From Symmachiella macrocystis (GTDB lineage: Bacteria > Planctomycetota > Planctomycetia > Planctomycetales > Planctomycetaceae), in the NCBI RefSeq assembly GCF_007860075.1, contig NZ_SJPP01000003.1, positions 372,001 through 436,000 on the forward strand: DNA of 64,000 nt, written 5' to 3'. This document shows positions 34,032 to 43,904 of this stretch, piece after piece (positions within the stretch are counted from its first letter, which is position 1; every line of letters begins with the position of its first letter). The notes under the pieces were generated by a model that was not told the DNA's origin, searched no databases, and worked only from the letters and a program-made list of their open reading frames with translations. The translations under genes and the position numbers were made by a program.

Positions 34032-34460
34032 ATGGCGTCACAATCTCAACAGGTGATCGAACAAGCCGGTGCCATTCCTTTTCGTAAGCGAAAAGGCAAG
34101 CTTGAGTTTTGCTTAATCACATCGGCCCGCAAACAAAAATGGGGTTTCCCCAAAGGGATGATCGACCCCGGCGAGACCTATCTAGAGACAGCGCTCAAAG
34201 AATCCCATGAAGAAGCGGGCCTACACGGCGAGATCATCGGCGACCCGGTCGGCAGCTATGAGTACAGCAAATGGGGCCTGGAGTTAAACGTGACCGTCGT
34301 GCTCATGCAAGTCAGCAGCGTGGATGACGAGTGGGACGAACAACACATCCGCCGCCGCCGCTGGGTCAGCGAAAGCAAAGCCCGCAACCTAATCGACCGC
34401 GCCGAGCTGTGCGCATTGTTGGGTGATGCCATCGAACGCATCTCGTCGCTCGAAGATTGA
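34032..34460 (+). CDS. Nudix hydrolase
   Basis: 142 residues. The Nudix box GMIDPGETYLETALKESHEEAG has the metal-binding EE pair; Lys replaces the usual Arg of REUxEE. KWGFPKG precedes it, as in diadenosine polyphosphate and diphosphoinositol pyrophosphatases of the MutT/DIPP group. It may cleave a nucleoside diphosphate derivative in the cytoplasm. The ATG follows AGGAG at good spacing. Confidence 0.88.
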   Translation: MASQSQQVIEQAGAIPFRKRKGKLEFCLITSARKQKWGFPKGMIDPGETYLETALKESHEEAGLHGEIIGDPVGSYEYSKWGLELNVTVVLMQVSSVDDEWDEQHIRRRRWVSESKARNLIDRAELCALLGDAIERISSLED

Positions 34461-34512
34461 CCCCAAATGCTGGGTGCATCGCGACACATCCGGCTGCGTT
34501 TCCATGACGGCC

Positions 34513-36552
34513 CTATTCTGCCGGCTTCAACCGCCACGACTCATCAAAGAAATCCGCCTGGACTACTTTCCCCGGGTATTGGCTATTGGGTGGGGTGCGG
34601 AGGTCGATAATGGCCCAGTCGGGGAGTTTGGGGACTTGCCGGGCGTTGTTGAGGTAATCGTATTCGCGGTACGTGAAGCCGCTGTTGAGCACGATGTACT
34701 TCTCGGGATTGAGCGGACTGGGGAAAATCAGCACCGGTACGTGCGATCCCGCTGGATAGGTGTGCTCTCCGACGGCCACTGATTTTTCATCCCAGCTGAT
34801 CGGCAGCTTGTCGGCGATTTTCGCGAGCACAGCATTGCTACTCGGATCACCCCACAGGACTAGATTTGCGCTGGCGATGTCCTCGTCGCTGATCGCCGTA
34901 TCTTTTTTCACACGGGCATGTCCACGGAATTGCAGTCGCCAATGTTTGACCGCGTGGTCGAATTCCTGTTGGACCCACTTATTGACATCCGGGTGGCTGC
35001 CCTGGCCGGTGGGAGTTACAAAAATGAATGAATCCAAAAAGGCATCGTCGATCGGCCCTTGCAGGTCATGTTTTTTGTGCAGGCCTTCCGTGACGCGTGT
35101 GCCGAGCTTCCAGGTCCCGTCCTCTTGTCGATAGAGCGAACAGTCCCAGGAACGGTCTGAACGAGGAGATGGGGCATCGATCAGTTGGTCGTCGATTTCG
35201 ATTTCAACCGGCCGACGGATATCGAACGGGCACCAACCTGACGGCATGTGGAAACTGATGTCGTTGACATTTTTTGTTTTGACCTGCAGCGACTTATCGC
35301 CCAAGATCTTCGCATCGACACGGGCCTGTTGCCAATGCTCTCCCAATCCGTCGATCGTCACCCAATTCGTTTTGTTGTATTTGAGTGTGTAGGTGACAAA
35401 ATGGATTTCGCGCGGTATCCACTCACGACCACGGGCAGCGAGTGCGGCGAGGCGGGTTTCGATTTCTCGCAAGGAATCGGGATGAATGCGGTGTTTCGTC
35501 TGCGGGCCGATGATGTGCACCAGATCGATATGCTCGGCTTTCAGGGCAGTCTGCATAATATCGGCGGCTTGTTTTTGGATATCCAATTCCCCGCTGTAAG
35601 CGATTGTCGGACATTGATACAGATTCACGGCATTGTCCGTGCAGTCGTAATAGTGCCACAACAGGCGTTCGTAGTCAGTCGGATTGAGAGTTTCTTTTTG
35701 AAAGAACTTCAAAAACTCCGGCGTTTCCGAAAATCCTGCTCCGGGATTGGCGGCGAACCACCGGTCGGGGTAGTGCACCGCAAATTGCCATGCAGCGGCG
35801 CCCCCCATCGAGAAACCTCGAGCGGCGATACGATCGTCGTCGACCCGATAATGCTTGCAGGCGTGGTCCAGTGCTTCCAGGACATCGATTTCGCCGGCGA
35901 ATTTGAACGCATTGCTATACCGGCCGTAGGGATGCAGAACAATCGTATCGGCGGGTGAGATATTGCCGACGCGTTTCGAGCGTTGATTGATGAAATTGAC
36001 TTCACTGAGCGTTTCGCCGCGACCATGAAACCACAAGTCCAGCCTCCGCGACTCACCATCGGGAAATCCGTAATTCTCAGGAATCACCAATCCATACGGC
36101 TGAGCGCTATGGTCGATCCGCGACCGATATCCACGGACGACCAGTCCGGTTTGCGTCGTCCAGGGGGCGTTGCCTTTGAGCAATTGCATCGCCCGTTCAG
36201 TTCCGGTGACCAACAATTCTTTGGCGGCCGCGATGTCGCCGGGGGCGAAGAATTCGTTGTAGGTCAGCGCATCGCTCACGGCACGGTGATAGATCTCGAC
36301 ATCGGGCAACAATTCGAGGGCGAGCGGATCTTTTTTCCCCTTGAGTTGTTCGATTAGCGAATTCAGTTCAGTGAGCCCCGCCTTCAAGTGCTGCCGGTCG
36401 TCGTCGGAGACCTCAATGCCGGGTCGCGGCACGGGGCGCACGGTCGTCGGGTCGTTGTCGCGCACGCCGTCGGCAAGAGCAGTACGCCCCAGGAGTACGG
36501 CCAAACAGAACAGGACTGACAAACGGAATAAGTGGTGCATCAGGGTGTCCAT
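34513..36552 (-). CDS. Secreted prolyl-oligopeptidase-like alpha/beta hydrolase
   Basis: 679 residues with a signal peptide (MHHLFRLSVLFCLAVLLGRTALA). An alpha/beta-hydrolase core at about 150-370 has the nucleophile elbow GFSMGGAAAW and a DRWFAANPGAGFSE segment. IGPQTKHRIHPDS may hold the catalytic His. The C-terminal half is beta-rich (WKLGTRVTEGLHKKHDLQGPIDDAFLDSFIFV) and may be a second domain. It is the last gene of a minus-strand run with the esterase and sulfatase and may act on polysaccharide-linked esters or peptides. Confidence 0.8.
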   Translation of the reverse strand: MDTLMHHLFRLSVLFCLAVLLGRTALADGVRDNDPTTVRPVPRPGIEVSDDDRQHLKAGLTELNSLIEQLKGKKDPLALELLPDVEIYHRAVSDALTYNEFFAPGDIAAAKELLVTGTERAMQLLKGNAPWTTQTGLVVRGYRSRIDHSAQPYGLVIPENYGFPDGESRRLDLWFHGRGETLSEVNFINQRSKRVGNISPADTIVLHPYGRYSNAFKFAGEIDVLEALDHACKHYRVDDDRIAARGFSMGGAAAWQFAVHYPDRWFAANPGAGFSETPEFLKFFQKETLNPTDYERLLWHYYDCTDNAVNLYQCPTIAYSGELDIQKQAADIMQTALKAEHIDLVHIIGPQTKHRIHPDSLREIETRLAALAARGREWIPREIHFVTYTLKYNKTNWVTIDGLGEHWQQARVDAKILGDKSLQVKTKNVNDISFHMPSGWCPFDIRRPVEIEIDDQLIDAPSPRSDRSWDCSLYRQEDGTWKLGTRVTEGLHKKHDLQGPIDDAFLDSFIFVTPTGQGSHPDVNKWVQQEFDHAVKHWRLQFRGHARVKKDTAISDEDIASANLVLWGDPSSNAVLAKIADKLPISWDEKSVAVGEHTYPAGSHVPVLIFPSPLNPEKYIVLNSGFTYREYDYLNNARQVPKLPDWAIIDLRTPPNSQYPGKVVQADFFDESWRLKPAE

Positions 36553-36704
36553 CTCTAGAATCAGGCGGGCAAAGCGTTGGGTTTGTTGCGCAAGGGATTC
36601 GTCTGTTGAAAAAGAGCGCGAGTGCTAACGGTGCGGCCGATAGACACACTGCTGGACAAGCCAGCTGTGGCGACCAACACCTCACGTAAGCCGATGAACC
36701 TTGA

Positions 36705-37580
36705 TTATTTCACCGGATAATCCCGCCACAACCAGCGCAACGATTCCGGCAGGATGGCGCCACCGTGAATCCCGTTGTGGGCGCCGGTACCGTAGACGAA
36801 TTTGTAGTCGTACTCTTTGAAGGCCAATGACTTGGCCAGCTGTTGGTTAGCGAGAGGCCAATTTCCGTGAATGTTGTCGAGATCTTTTTCGCCGTCCTGC
36901 ATGAAGATGCGAATCGGTTTAGGATCGGTTTTGCGGATCTGGGCTTGGTAGTCGTGGCCACCACGGATATTGGTGAAGCTGCCGACATGGCTGAGCACTT
37001 TGCGGAATGCGTCGGGCCGCTCCCAAGCGACCGTCCAGGCACAAATGCCGCCGGAACTGATACCACCGATCGCTCGGCCGTTGGGATCATCCGTCAAATT
37101 GTAATCTTTGCCAACAGCGGGGAGGATTTCTTCCAGCAAGAATCGTGCGTATTGATCACTGAGCGTGTCGTATTCGAAGCTGCGGTTCGACTTAGGTTTT
37201 CCCTCCGGTTTCGCGGCCGGGAAGGTGCCGGGATTGAGAAAGATGCCGATCGTGACGGGCATTTCGCCTTTGTGAATCAAATTGTCGAATACGGTCGGGA
37301 CGCGAAATTGCTGTTCGGTATTCACGTACCACTTGCCGTCCTGAAAGACCATTACACAGGCCGGCTTTTGCGGGTCGTATTGTTTTGGGACATAGATCCA
37401 ATAGTCGCGGACGGTCCCGGGGAACACCTTATCGCTGGTCCAGGTCCCTTTGGTGACGGTTCCTTGCGGCACGCCCTCTTGGACCATTGAATCGGGTCCG
37501 AGTTTGTACTCCTCTTCAGCGGCGGCAGCCATGGAGGCTGTGATGAGACAAACGGCAGCAAGGGGGAGAAGTATTTTCAT
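36705..37580 (-). CDS. Secreted esterase (Fes/EstA-like alpha/beta hydrolase)
   Basis: 291 residues. The signal peptide MKILLPLAAVCLITASMAAAA is followed by an early segment KLGPDSMVQEGVPQGTVTKG. The fold core has VMVFQDGKWYVN, the nucleophile elbow GGISSGGICAW with Ser, and HNGIHGG near the end with the likely catalytic His. It resembles enterochelin-esterase-like or feruloyl-esterase-like planctomycete proteins. It lies between the sulfatase and the POP-like hydrolase, spaced 67 and 152 bases. Confidence 0.85.
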   Translation of the reverse strand: MKILLPLAAVCLITASMAAAAEEEYKLGPDSMVQEGVPQGTVTKGTWTSDKVFPGTVRDYWIYVPKQYDPQKPACVMVFQDGKWYVNTEQQFRVPTVFDNLIHKGEMPVTIGIFLNPGTFPAAKPEGKPKSNRSFEYDTLSDQYARFLLEEILPAVGKDYNLTDDPNGRAIGGISSGGICAWTVAWERPDAFRKVLSHVGSFTNIRGGHDYQAQIRKTDPKPIRIFMQDGEKDLDNIHGNWPLANQQLAKSLAFKEYDYKFVYGTGAHNGIHGGAILPESLRWLWRDYPVK

Positions 37581-37647
37581 GATTGTGCGAGTTCCAATTG
37601 ATGAATGTAACGACAGGTTGTTTTGGAGGTCGACTGATTTTAAGAGA

Positions 37648-39018
37648 TTAAGGACGCTGCCACGGTACGCGACCGCCGCGTTGGATTTGTCGCCGTTGAG
37701 CGGCTGACAGACGTTGTCTGATCTTAGGACGCTGCTCGATCAGATTGTGTTGTTCCAGTGGATCGTCTTTGAGGTTGTAGAGTTCCAGCGGTTCATAGGG
37801 ACTGTTTTGTAACAACTTCCAGTCGCCGCTGCGCACGGCATCGATTGTTTTCCCACCGTAAGTCCGGCCCCCTTCGCGGCGGGTAAAGAAGAGGTCGCGT
37901 TCAAATTGCGGCACGGACTCGCCCCGCAGGACCGGCAGAATGCTCAGTCCGTCGATTTCATGATCGATCTTCGCACCGGCGGCAGCGGCGACGGTAGGGA
38001 ACAGATCCATGGTCAATGCAATATGATCCGAGCGGCTTCCCGGTGCAATTTCGCCCGGCCAGACGGCGCACATGGGGACGCGGAGGCCCCCTTCGTACAT
38101 TTCCTGTTTGCTGCCCCGCAAAGCGCCGTTGCTGGCGCCGACCTTTAAATAGCCGCCGTTGTCGCTGGTGAAAATGAGCAGCGTATTCTCCAACGCACCG
38201 GTTTCCTTGAGTGCGGCAACGACTTGGCCAATGCCGTCGTCCAAATGTTCGATCAATGCCACGAGTGCCGCCCGTTGCTTATTGATTCCCGGTTCGCGGG
38301 CGAGCACTTTTTTTAACCAATCTTCGGGCGGCTGGACTGGCGTGTGCGGCGCATTGTAGGCGAGATAGAGAAAAAACGGTGCGTCACGTTGCTTACGGTC
38401 GCGAATGTAATCGACCGCCCAGGCAGTGAACAAATCGGTGGCGTGTCCACTGGGGTCGATCGTTTCGGTATTTCGTCGCATGTAGTTCTGATCGTGACGG
38501 CGGTGATGGTAATAGTCGTCCATCATGTCGCCCAGAAAACCGTGAAAGAAATCAAAGCCGCGCGCATTCGGATGGTTTTCCGGTTCCAGTCCCAAATGCC
38601 ATTTGCCAATGATTGCCGAATGATATCCAGCCGGTTTGAGGATTTGCGGAAGCAAGACGGCGTCGGGGGCCAGATATCCCCAGCTATTTTCCGGATGCGT
38701 GCGAATCACACCGGGCACACCGACCAGTTCTTGATACCGCCCCGACAACAACGCCGCGCGTGTCGGCGAACAGACGGGGCAATTTGCGTAAAAATAATCC
38801 ATCCGCATGCCGGCCCGCATCAGCTGATCGACATGGGGCGTTTGCATGTCAGTTGCACCGTAACTTGACAGGTCGCCGTAACCAAGATCATCAACCAGGA
38901 TCACGACGATATTCGGGCGATTCGCCGCCTGTAGTGGCACATCGCACAAACAAAGACAACTCATCGCGAGGGTCGCTAAGAGTACAAGTCTCGACAAAAT
39001 TGTCTTTTTTTTGCGCAC
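37648..39018 (-). CDS. Secreted type I sulfatase
   Basis: 456 residues with a signal peptide (LVLLATLAMSCLCLC). Sulfatase motifs are NIVVILVDDLGYGD at about 36, with metal-binding DD, and CSPTR at 83-87, where C83 becomes formylglycine. GKWHLG lies near 145 and the metal site FTSDNGGY later. It removes sulfate esters from organic sulfates, probably algal polysaccharides. The GTG start at 39018 has AAGGAG eight bases upstream. It heads the run of sulfatase, esterase and POP-like hydrolase. Confidence 0.95.
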   Translation of the reverse strand: MRKKKTILSRLVLLATLAMSCLCLCDVPLQAANRPNIVVILVDDLGYGDLSSYGATDMQTPHVDQLMRAGMRMDYFYANCPVCSPTRAALLSGRYQELVGVPGVIRTHPENSWGYLAPDAVLLPQILKPAGYHSAIIGKWHLGLEPENHPNARGFDFFHGFLGDMMDDYYHHRRHDQNYMRRNTETIDPSGHATDLFTAWAVDYIRDRKQRDAPFFLYLAYNAPHTPVQPPEDWLKKVLAREPGINKQRAALVALIEHLDDGIGQVVAALKETGALENTLLIFTSDNGGYLKVGASNGALRGSKQEMYEGGLRVPMCAVWPGEIAPGSRSDHIALTMDLFPTVAAAAGAKIDHEIDGLSILPVLRGESVPQFERDLFFTRREGGRTYGGKTIDAVRSGDWKLLQNSPYEPLELYNLKDDPLEQHNLIEQRPKIRQRLSAAQRRQIQRGGRVPWQRP

Positions 39019-39513
39019 CCCAGATTCTCCTTGCCTTGGTTTTTCATGCGGCCAATTCGATGTCTTACCTTAACACAGCCGCGGATCGTGTTGTAGTAAC
39101 GCAACGCAATCTTGCTGGGGGGCGGATGAACATCGCTTTCCTCGGCAAAATGTTGCGAATCCGCAACACTGCCGTAGGGATATACCCACCGTGGTTGTGG
39201 TACTTCGTCATCAAATTACGTTCCCAGACACCCGCGTTTGTTGATGTAATCGGAATTGCCCCAAGGACAGATGAAACTCGCCCTCATCGAACCGATTCTT
39301 ATGCTAAGTTTTTACTAGAGGCGGGTGCGGCGACGAATGCCGGACCAGAGCCTGAAAATCAAAATTTGAAACGGATTTTCATCCGCAATTATTAGCGGAT
39401 GCCATAGAACACAGACGCGCAGCTCTCGCGCCTTTGGGCTACGAAGCTGCAAACCTTGTTCACAGGGACGTATCAAGTTTGACTCACTTTACAATCGGCC
39501 TGAGGGACACGTC
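39019..39513. other. Intergenic region between divergent genes
   Basis: About 495 bases, A+T-richer than the flanking genes. It should carry the promoters of the sulfatase and diguanylate cyclase genes. Open frames have no protein-like pattern and no RNA was recognised. Confidence 0.4.
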
Positions 39514-41274
39514 GTGCCGTTAATCTCGTTTGTTAACTGGGATGCAATTCCCGGCGTTGCGCATGCTGCGTTTGGTGGCTGGGGCGTAACGGCGCTGGGG
39601 GTGATTTGCATCCTGCAATACGTCGTCTATCTGCAGCGGACACGTGCCAACCAGGATGAAACGGCATCCGCGTTCCACGAAATCCGTTCGGAACTGGATA
39701 ACATCCAAAAAGATCACCGAATCACCCGCTTGGAAAACCGGCTGCTGCGGGAATTTGTGAGTGAGACCGATGTTGATCGCGCCATTCGGGTGCTGCTGAA
39801 CAATCTGATCCCGAACACGGATCGTGGGTTCGCCGTATCGTTGGAGATCTCGGACAAGAATATTTCCGTCGGTCAAAGCCGCGGGTTGTCGCGTGAAGCG
39901 CGCAAAGCGTTAATCGTCGATCCTGAAATCCTGGCTCGCGCTGCGGGGGGTGAACCATTCATTCTTGAAGGGCAAGAATTTCGAACCAGCTGTCTGGCGG
40001 GAAGCTTGACGGTCGCGGATCGCCGCCATATCCACCGGCTATTCATCATCGGTATCGAATCAGAGGATGCATTATCCGGCCTAGTTATCGCCACACATAT
40101 GTTTCACGCCGAAACGGCCGATCAACGGCATTTCGCGCTGTTGAAACAATTGGTCCAACGTATCAGCGAACTGCGTCGCGCCGCACTCGCACTCGAATCG
40201 CAACGGCACGAACTGACCCGCACGAACGATATTCTAGAACTCCGCGCAATCACTGACACCCGTTTTGAATCCCCCGTCGATATGATCCAGGAATTCATGA
40301 CGGCTTTGAGGGGAAAAACGGCGGCCAACCGAGCGGTGTTGTATATTTCCACAACGGCCGAAGGAGTCTCTCGAAATTCATTCGTGCGTTGCGGCACTGT
40401 GCCCAATCCCAATGTCGAACGGCAATTGTGCCAAGCCGAGGATGCCATCGCTGCTCAGGCGCATTCCACGTTGACGACGCAGGTTTTCAACCGCACCGAC
40501 CTCTTGCGACATGGCATCCGCAGCTTCTTGACGCACGCCCTGGCCGTTCCGCTGGTTCGTAAAGGCGCTACCGTGGGCGCGATCTGCTTGTCACGCGACT
40601 CGTCTGACAAATTTCACGACGCTGACCTCGAACTCGCCATGTGGGCGGCCGACTACTTAGCCGGCACGATTCTCAATGCACTACAGCATGCCCAGGTGGA
40701 ACAAAGGGCGCGGACCGACGGTTTGACCGGCATGGCTAATCGCGCCAGCTTCGACGAAGCCATCAAAAACGAAGTTCGCTCAGCAAATGAGACGGATGGT
40801 TATTGTTCACTGCTACTGCTCGACATCGACCGGTTTAAGGTAATCAACGACAAATTTGGCCACCTGGTTGGTGACCACGTTTTGCGTTCGGCGGCACAAA
40901 CAGTCCTCGCTTCGCTAGAGCGTCTGCGCACCCAGGACCGTGTTCTGGCTGCGCGGTATGGAGGTGAGGAATTCGCCGTACTGTTGCCGGGAGTCAATGA
41001 AACTGGCGCAGCGCGGATGGCTGAAGTGATCCGCACAGCGATCAGCGATCATACGTTCGTTTTCGCCGGTGCCACGATTCCCACCACGGTGAGTATCGGC
41101 GTCGCCACACTGCCCAAACACGCAGAGGACGTTAATCAATTGATCGCAGCCGCTGACGGCGCGCTGTACTACGCCAAGGAATCGGGCAGAGACCGCGTTG
41201 CCATCGCTCGCTCTACGGATCCGCGCCGCGACGATACACCTGTTACTCTGCCTGGGGCTTCGCAGTCTCTTTGA
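39514..41274 (+). CDS. Diguanylate cyclase with GAF-like sensor domains
   Basis: 586 residues. One TM near 21-40 (GGWGVTALGVICILQYVVYL). A short coiled coil and one sensor domain follow, then a GAF-like region at about 260-400 (ANRAVLYISTTAEGVSRN, AVPLVRKGATVGAICLSR). The GGDEF domain at about 415-575 has DIDRFKVINDKFGHLVGD and the active site YGGEEFAVLLPG, so it should make cyclic di-GMP. No I-site RxxD can be claimed with confidence. It starts at GTG 39514 after GAGGGA. The 3' end overlaps the convergent ceramidase gene by 32 bases. Confidence 0.92.
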   Translation: MPLISFVNWDAIPGVAHAAFGGWGVTALGVICILQYVVYLQRTRANQDETASAFHEIRSELDNIQKDHRITRLENRLLREFVSETDVDRAIRVLLNNLIPNTDRGFAVSLEISDKNISVGQSRGLSREARKALIVDPEILARAAGGEPFILEGQEFRTSCLAGSLTVADRRHIHRLFIIGIESEDALSGLVIATHMFHAETADQRHFALLKQLVQRISELRRAALALESQRHELTRTNDILELRAITDTRFESPVDMIQEFMTALRGKTAANRAVLYISTTAEGVSRNSFVRCGTVPNPNVERQLCQAEDAIAAQAHSTLTTQVFNRTDLLRHGIRSFLTHALAVPLVRKGATVGAICLSRDSSDKFHDADLELAMWAADYLAGTILNALQHAQVEQRARTDGLTGMANRASFDEAIKNEVRSANETDGYCSLLLLDIDRFKVINDKFGHLVGDHVLRSAAQTVLASLERLRTQDRVLAARYGGEEFAVLLPGVNETGAARMAEVIRTAISDHTFVFAGATIPTTVSIGVATLPKHAEDVNQLIAAADGALYYAKESGRDRVAIARSTDPRRDDTPVTLPGASQSL

Positions 41275-42610
41275 CCAGTGCCTGTACGGTGTCGACAATC
41301 CGCGTTTCCAATCCCGATTTCCAGGAACTGGGTTGCTGGTAGGGAATCATGGAACTTGCCCCTTCATAGCCACCTTCCTCGAGCACGCGTTCCGAGGGGA
41401 TGTAACACATCACATCGTTGGCGTAACCGGTAACCCACGTCTTGCCTTGGCCCAGCTCGTTTTTCAATCGCAGGGAATAATCAACCACAACTTCGCCGCC
41501 AAGCGCCACCCACGTCAATTCGGTCCCCAATTTCCACACTTGCACGGGATAGGGGTACGTTGCTGACAGCGACCCTTCTTGCTTCAGACGATCTAACAAC
41601 CGCTGCGCACGGCGAACGGTATAGGCGCTTGTGCTTTTCAAATCCGCCTGAAGTTCTTCACTGGAAGGAATCTGTTGGAATTCCAGATCAACGCGACGGA
41701 ACGCTGTCGAAAGTTCCGGTCCTACGGGCATCATTTTCCCATCGAACACTTCCTCTACGCCGGTGGCCAGCATGCGGCCGTATTTGACTCCCAGTTCTAA
41801 TTTGCGTCGCGGCAACGGATTTTGGTCGGCGCCGCAACCCGCAAAAAACAGTGCCGTCGCACCGGGATGTCGCTCTTCTAAAAACTGGCTGGCTTCACCA
41901 GCGTAATCGCCCCACCACTGATAGAAACTCATCACTGTGCAATGGCAGGCATAACCAAACACGATACCGCGGATCTGCTTTCCATCGGGCGACGTGATGC
42001 GCAGCACCGGGACTTCGTGGTCGATGGGACCAACACCAATCGGCGGACGGCGGTTTACAGCAAATTCCGCTTTACCAATGTCGGTCTCCAAAACCGAGGG
42101 TTGCAAATCGACGATTGCTGCGGAAATCACGCGAATTAATTTTTCATTCAACACCAATTGGTATTTGCGAATTTTGTCCCACTCCGCATCCGGGATGTTC
42201 ATCATGTAGCTCAGTTCGTCATCCAGCGCCGGCCCACAATGTGTGTGCGAACATGTCAGCATGATGTCCGCCCGAGTCAAACCGTGCTGCTCTTGCACAG
42301 CGTCGCAAACGATTTGGGCCATTTTTGCGGGGATCCCGATCAAATCGGTCGAAACCATCACCGCTGTCTTTCCCCCCGGAGACCGCAGTGCGATTGCGCG
42401 AGCGAACAGGTCGCTGACCTTGCCTTCAACCGGTTTGTTCCGTCCGCCATAACCGGAAAGAAACTGGGGTTCCTCGGGTGTAATCACCACCTTTGCGAAT
42501 CCGGCGGACCACTGAGCAGGCGCATCCTTCTCAGCAGCCTGTAATTCTGACGTGAAAAAGAGCGCAATAAAAAACAGAACCAATGGAAAAATCAGACGGA
42601 AACATTTCAT
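41243..42610 (-). CDS. Neutral ceramidase-like hydrolase 3
   Basis: 455 residues from ATG 42610 (MKCFRLIFPLVLFFIALFF, a signal peptide); an in-frame TTG lies seven codons upstream. Ceramidase-type motifs are FAKVVITPEEP, TCSHTHCGPA with metal-binding His residues, GYACHCTVM and FFAGCGADQNP; YANDVMCYIPSE lies near the end. The substrate is unknown. The last ten codons overlap the convergent diguanylate cyclase gene. Confidence 0.88.
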   Translation of the reverse strand: MKCFRLIFPLVLFFIALFFTSELQAAEKDAPAQWSAGFAKVVITPEEPQFLSGYGGRNKPVEGKVSDLFARAIALRSPGGKTAVMVSTDLIGIPAKMAQIVCDAVQEQHGLTRADIMLTCSHTHCGPALDDELSYMMNIPDAEWDKIRKYQLVLNEKLIRVISAAIVDLQPSVLETDIGKAEFAVNRRPPIGVGPIDHEVPVLRITSPDGKQIRGIVFGYACHCTVMSFYQWWGDYAGEASQFLEERHPGATALFFAGCGADQNPLPRRKLELGVKYGRMLATGVEEVFDGKMMPVGPELSTAFRRVDLEFQQIPSSEELQADLKSTSAYTVRRAQRLLDRLKQEGSLSATYPYPVQVWKLGTELTWVALGGEVVVDYSLRLKNELGQGKTWVTGYANDVMCYIPSERVLEEGGYEGASSMIPYQQPSSWKSGLETRIVDTVQALVKETAKPQAE

Positions 42611-42709
42611 ATAGAGCTTCGCTTTCTGCAAGACGAATGAGCAAGATCGTGATGCGGCGGGGAGTCATGATTTTTGTTTGTAATGAGAAGAACCACGAAC
42701 AGGAACGCG

Positions 42710-43504
42710 TCAGACGACCGGCTCAGTGGGTGCGTGGTGTTTGGTAATGAAGGCATCGTAGACCCATCCGCCAATCACGCCTCCTACTAGTGGTCCGACG
42801 ATCGGAACCCAGAAGAAGTAATCGTGCGCGGAGAAGACTCCGCTGCCCCAACCAGCTACAGCGGTAAACAACCGCGGGCCGAAATCGCGTGCTGGATTGA
42901 TTGCGTACCCGCAATTGATTCCAAAGGTCATACCGATTAAAAACACGGCCATCCCGACAACGACCGGCGCGAAATTCATTTTTGGGGCGACGTTTTTCTC
43001 ATCCGAGATGGCAAAGATCAATAACAATAAAAGCGCCGTCCCCACGACCTGATCGACAAAGCCGCCGGGGAAGTTGCTCAAGTATTCTTGTGGGTAGGTG
43101 GCCCAAATCCCAGCCGTGGCATGCTCGGCAGTCGGTCCCGGAATTTGTCGTACGCCGCCGTCAAAATGATCGATCGCTTCATGGTATGTGGCGAATATCA
43201 ATGCCGAAGCGACAAAAGCGCCGGCGACCTGCGCCACCATATACGGCAGAACTTTATTCCAGGCAAAGCCCCGATGGCATGCCAAAGCCAGCGTCACCGC
43301 TGGGTTGAGATGCGCTCCAGAAACCCCGCCCGCCACATAGACCCCCATCGTGACTGCGAGTCCCCAACCGACGTTGATGGAAAAAAAGTCGCCGAATTGC
43401 GATCCGCCCAACGTCACCTGCGCGTTCACGCCCACGCCAAAGACGATCAAAATGAACGTCCCGATAAATTCTGCCGACAACTCACGCGTCAGGCCTTGTT
43501 GCAT
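42710..43504 (-). CDS. Aquaglyceroporin (MIP family)
   Basis: 264 residues with six TM helices and two half-helices. The NPA motifs are AHLNPAVT and AINPARDFGPR; Asp after the second NPAR is the glycerol-facilitator mark, so it likely passes glycerol and small polyols as well as water. ATG 43504 (MQQGLTREL) has GGAG six bases upstream; a GTG four codons earlier is also open. No glycerol kinase is adjacent. Confidence 0.93.
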   Translation of the reverse strand: MQQGLTRELSAEFIGTFILIVFGVGVNAQVTLGGSQFGDFFSINVGWGLAVTMGVYVAGGVSGAHLNPAVTLALACHRGFAWNKVLPYMVAQVAGAFVASALIFATYHEAIDHFDGGVRQIPGPTAEHATAGIWATYPQEYLSNFPGGFVDQVVGTALLLLLIFAISDEKNVAPKMNFAPVVVGMAVFLIGMTFGINCGYAINPARDFGPRLFTAVAGWGSGVFSAHDYFFWVPIVGPLVGGVIGGWVYDAFITKHHAPTEPVV

Positions 43505-43904
43505 GTCCGTCTCCACTTCATGCGTTGAGAGATATTTTAATGAGCAACTGTGCTGTACCTAGTCGTTGTTCGAATTGACGATGCACTTTGAGCAGCTACT
43601 GACAACTGAGAGTCTCGCCTCGACATCAAGAATTTGGAACACCTGCGTTTTAACAACGAACGACAACCCATCTTTATCGTTCGCGCGGTTTTCATCAAGA
43701 CACTTGCGACAACCCATGGCTTATTTGAGAGGACCGGTGAGGCGAGCGGTTCCATGAAACCCATGCCAACCGCACTGCATGCGCTTGTGATGTGGTTGAA
43801 ATACGGAGCGGAGTTTCTATGCTGTGTAGGCAGAATTCGACATTCGTTTGCGAATTGCGTGCCTCACCATTGCCTACTGTTCCATTCAGTCTCCGAGGAC
43901 GGTC
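43505..43904. other. Intergenic region without a supported gene
   Basis: About 400 bases between the divergent aquaglyceroporin and bestrophin genes. It should contain both promoters. Frames through it lack protein character. Confidence 0.4.

Noticed and set aside
33742-34087. Two overlapping plus-strand frames upstream of the Nudix gene
   Set aside because: Composition is not protein-like, the frames overlap each other, and the second runs into the Nudix start in a different frame.
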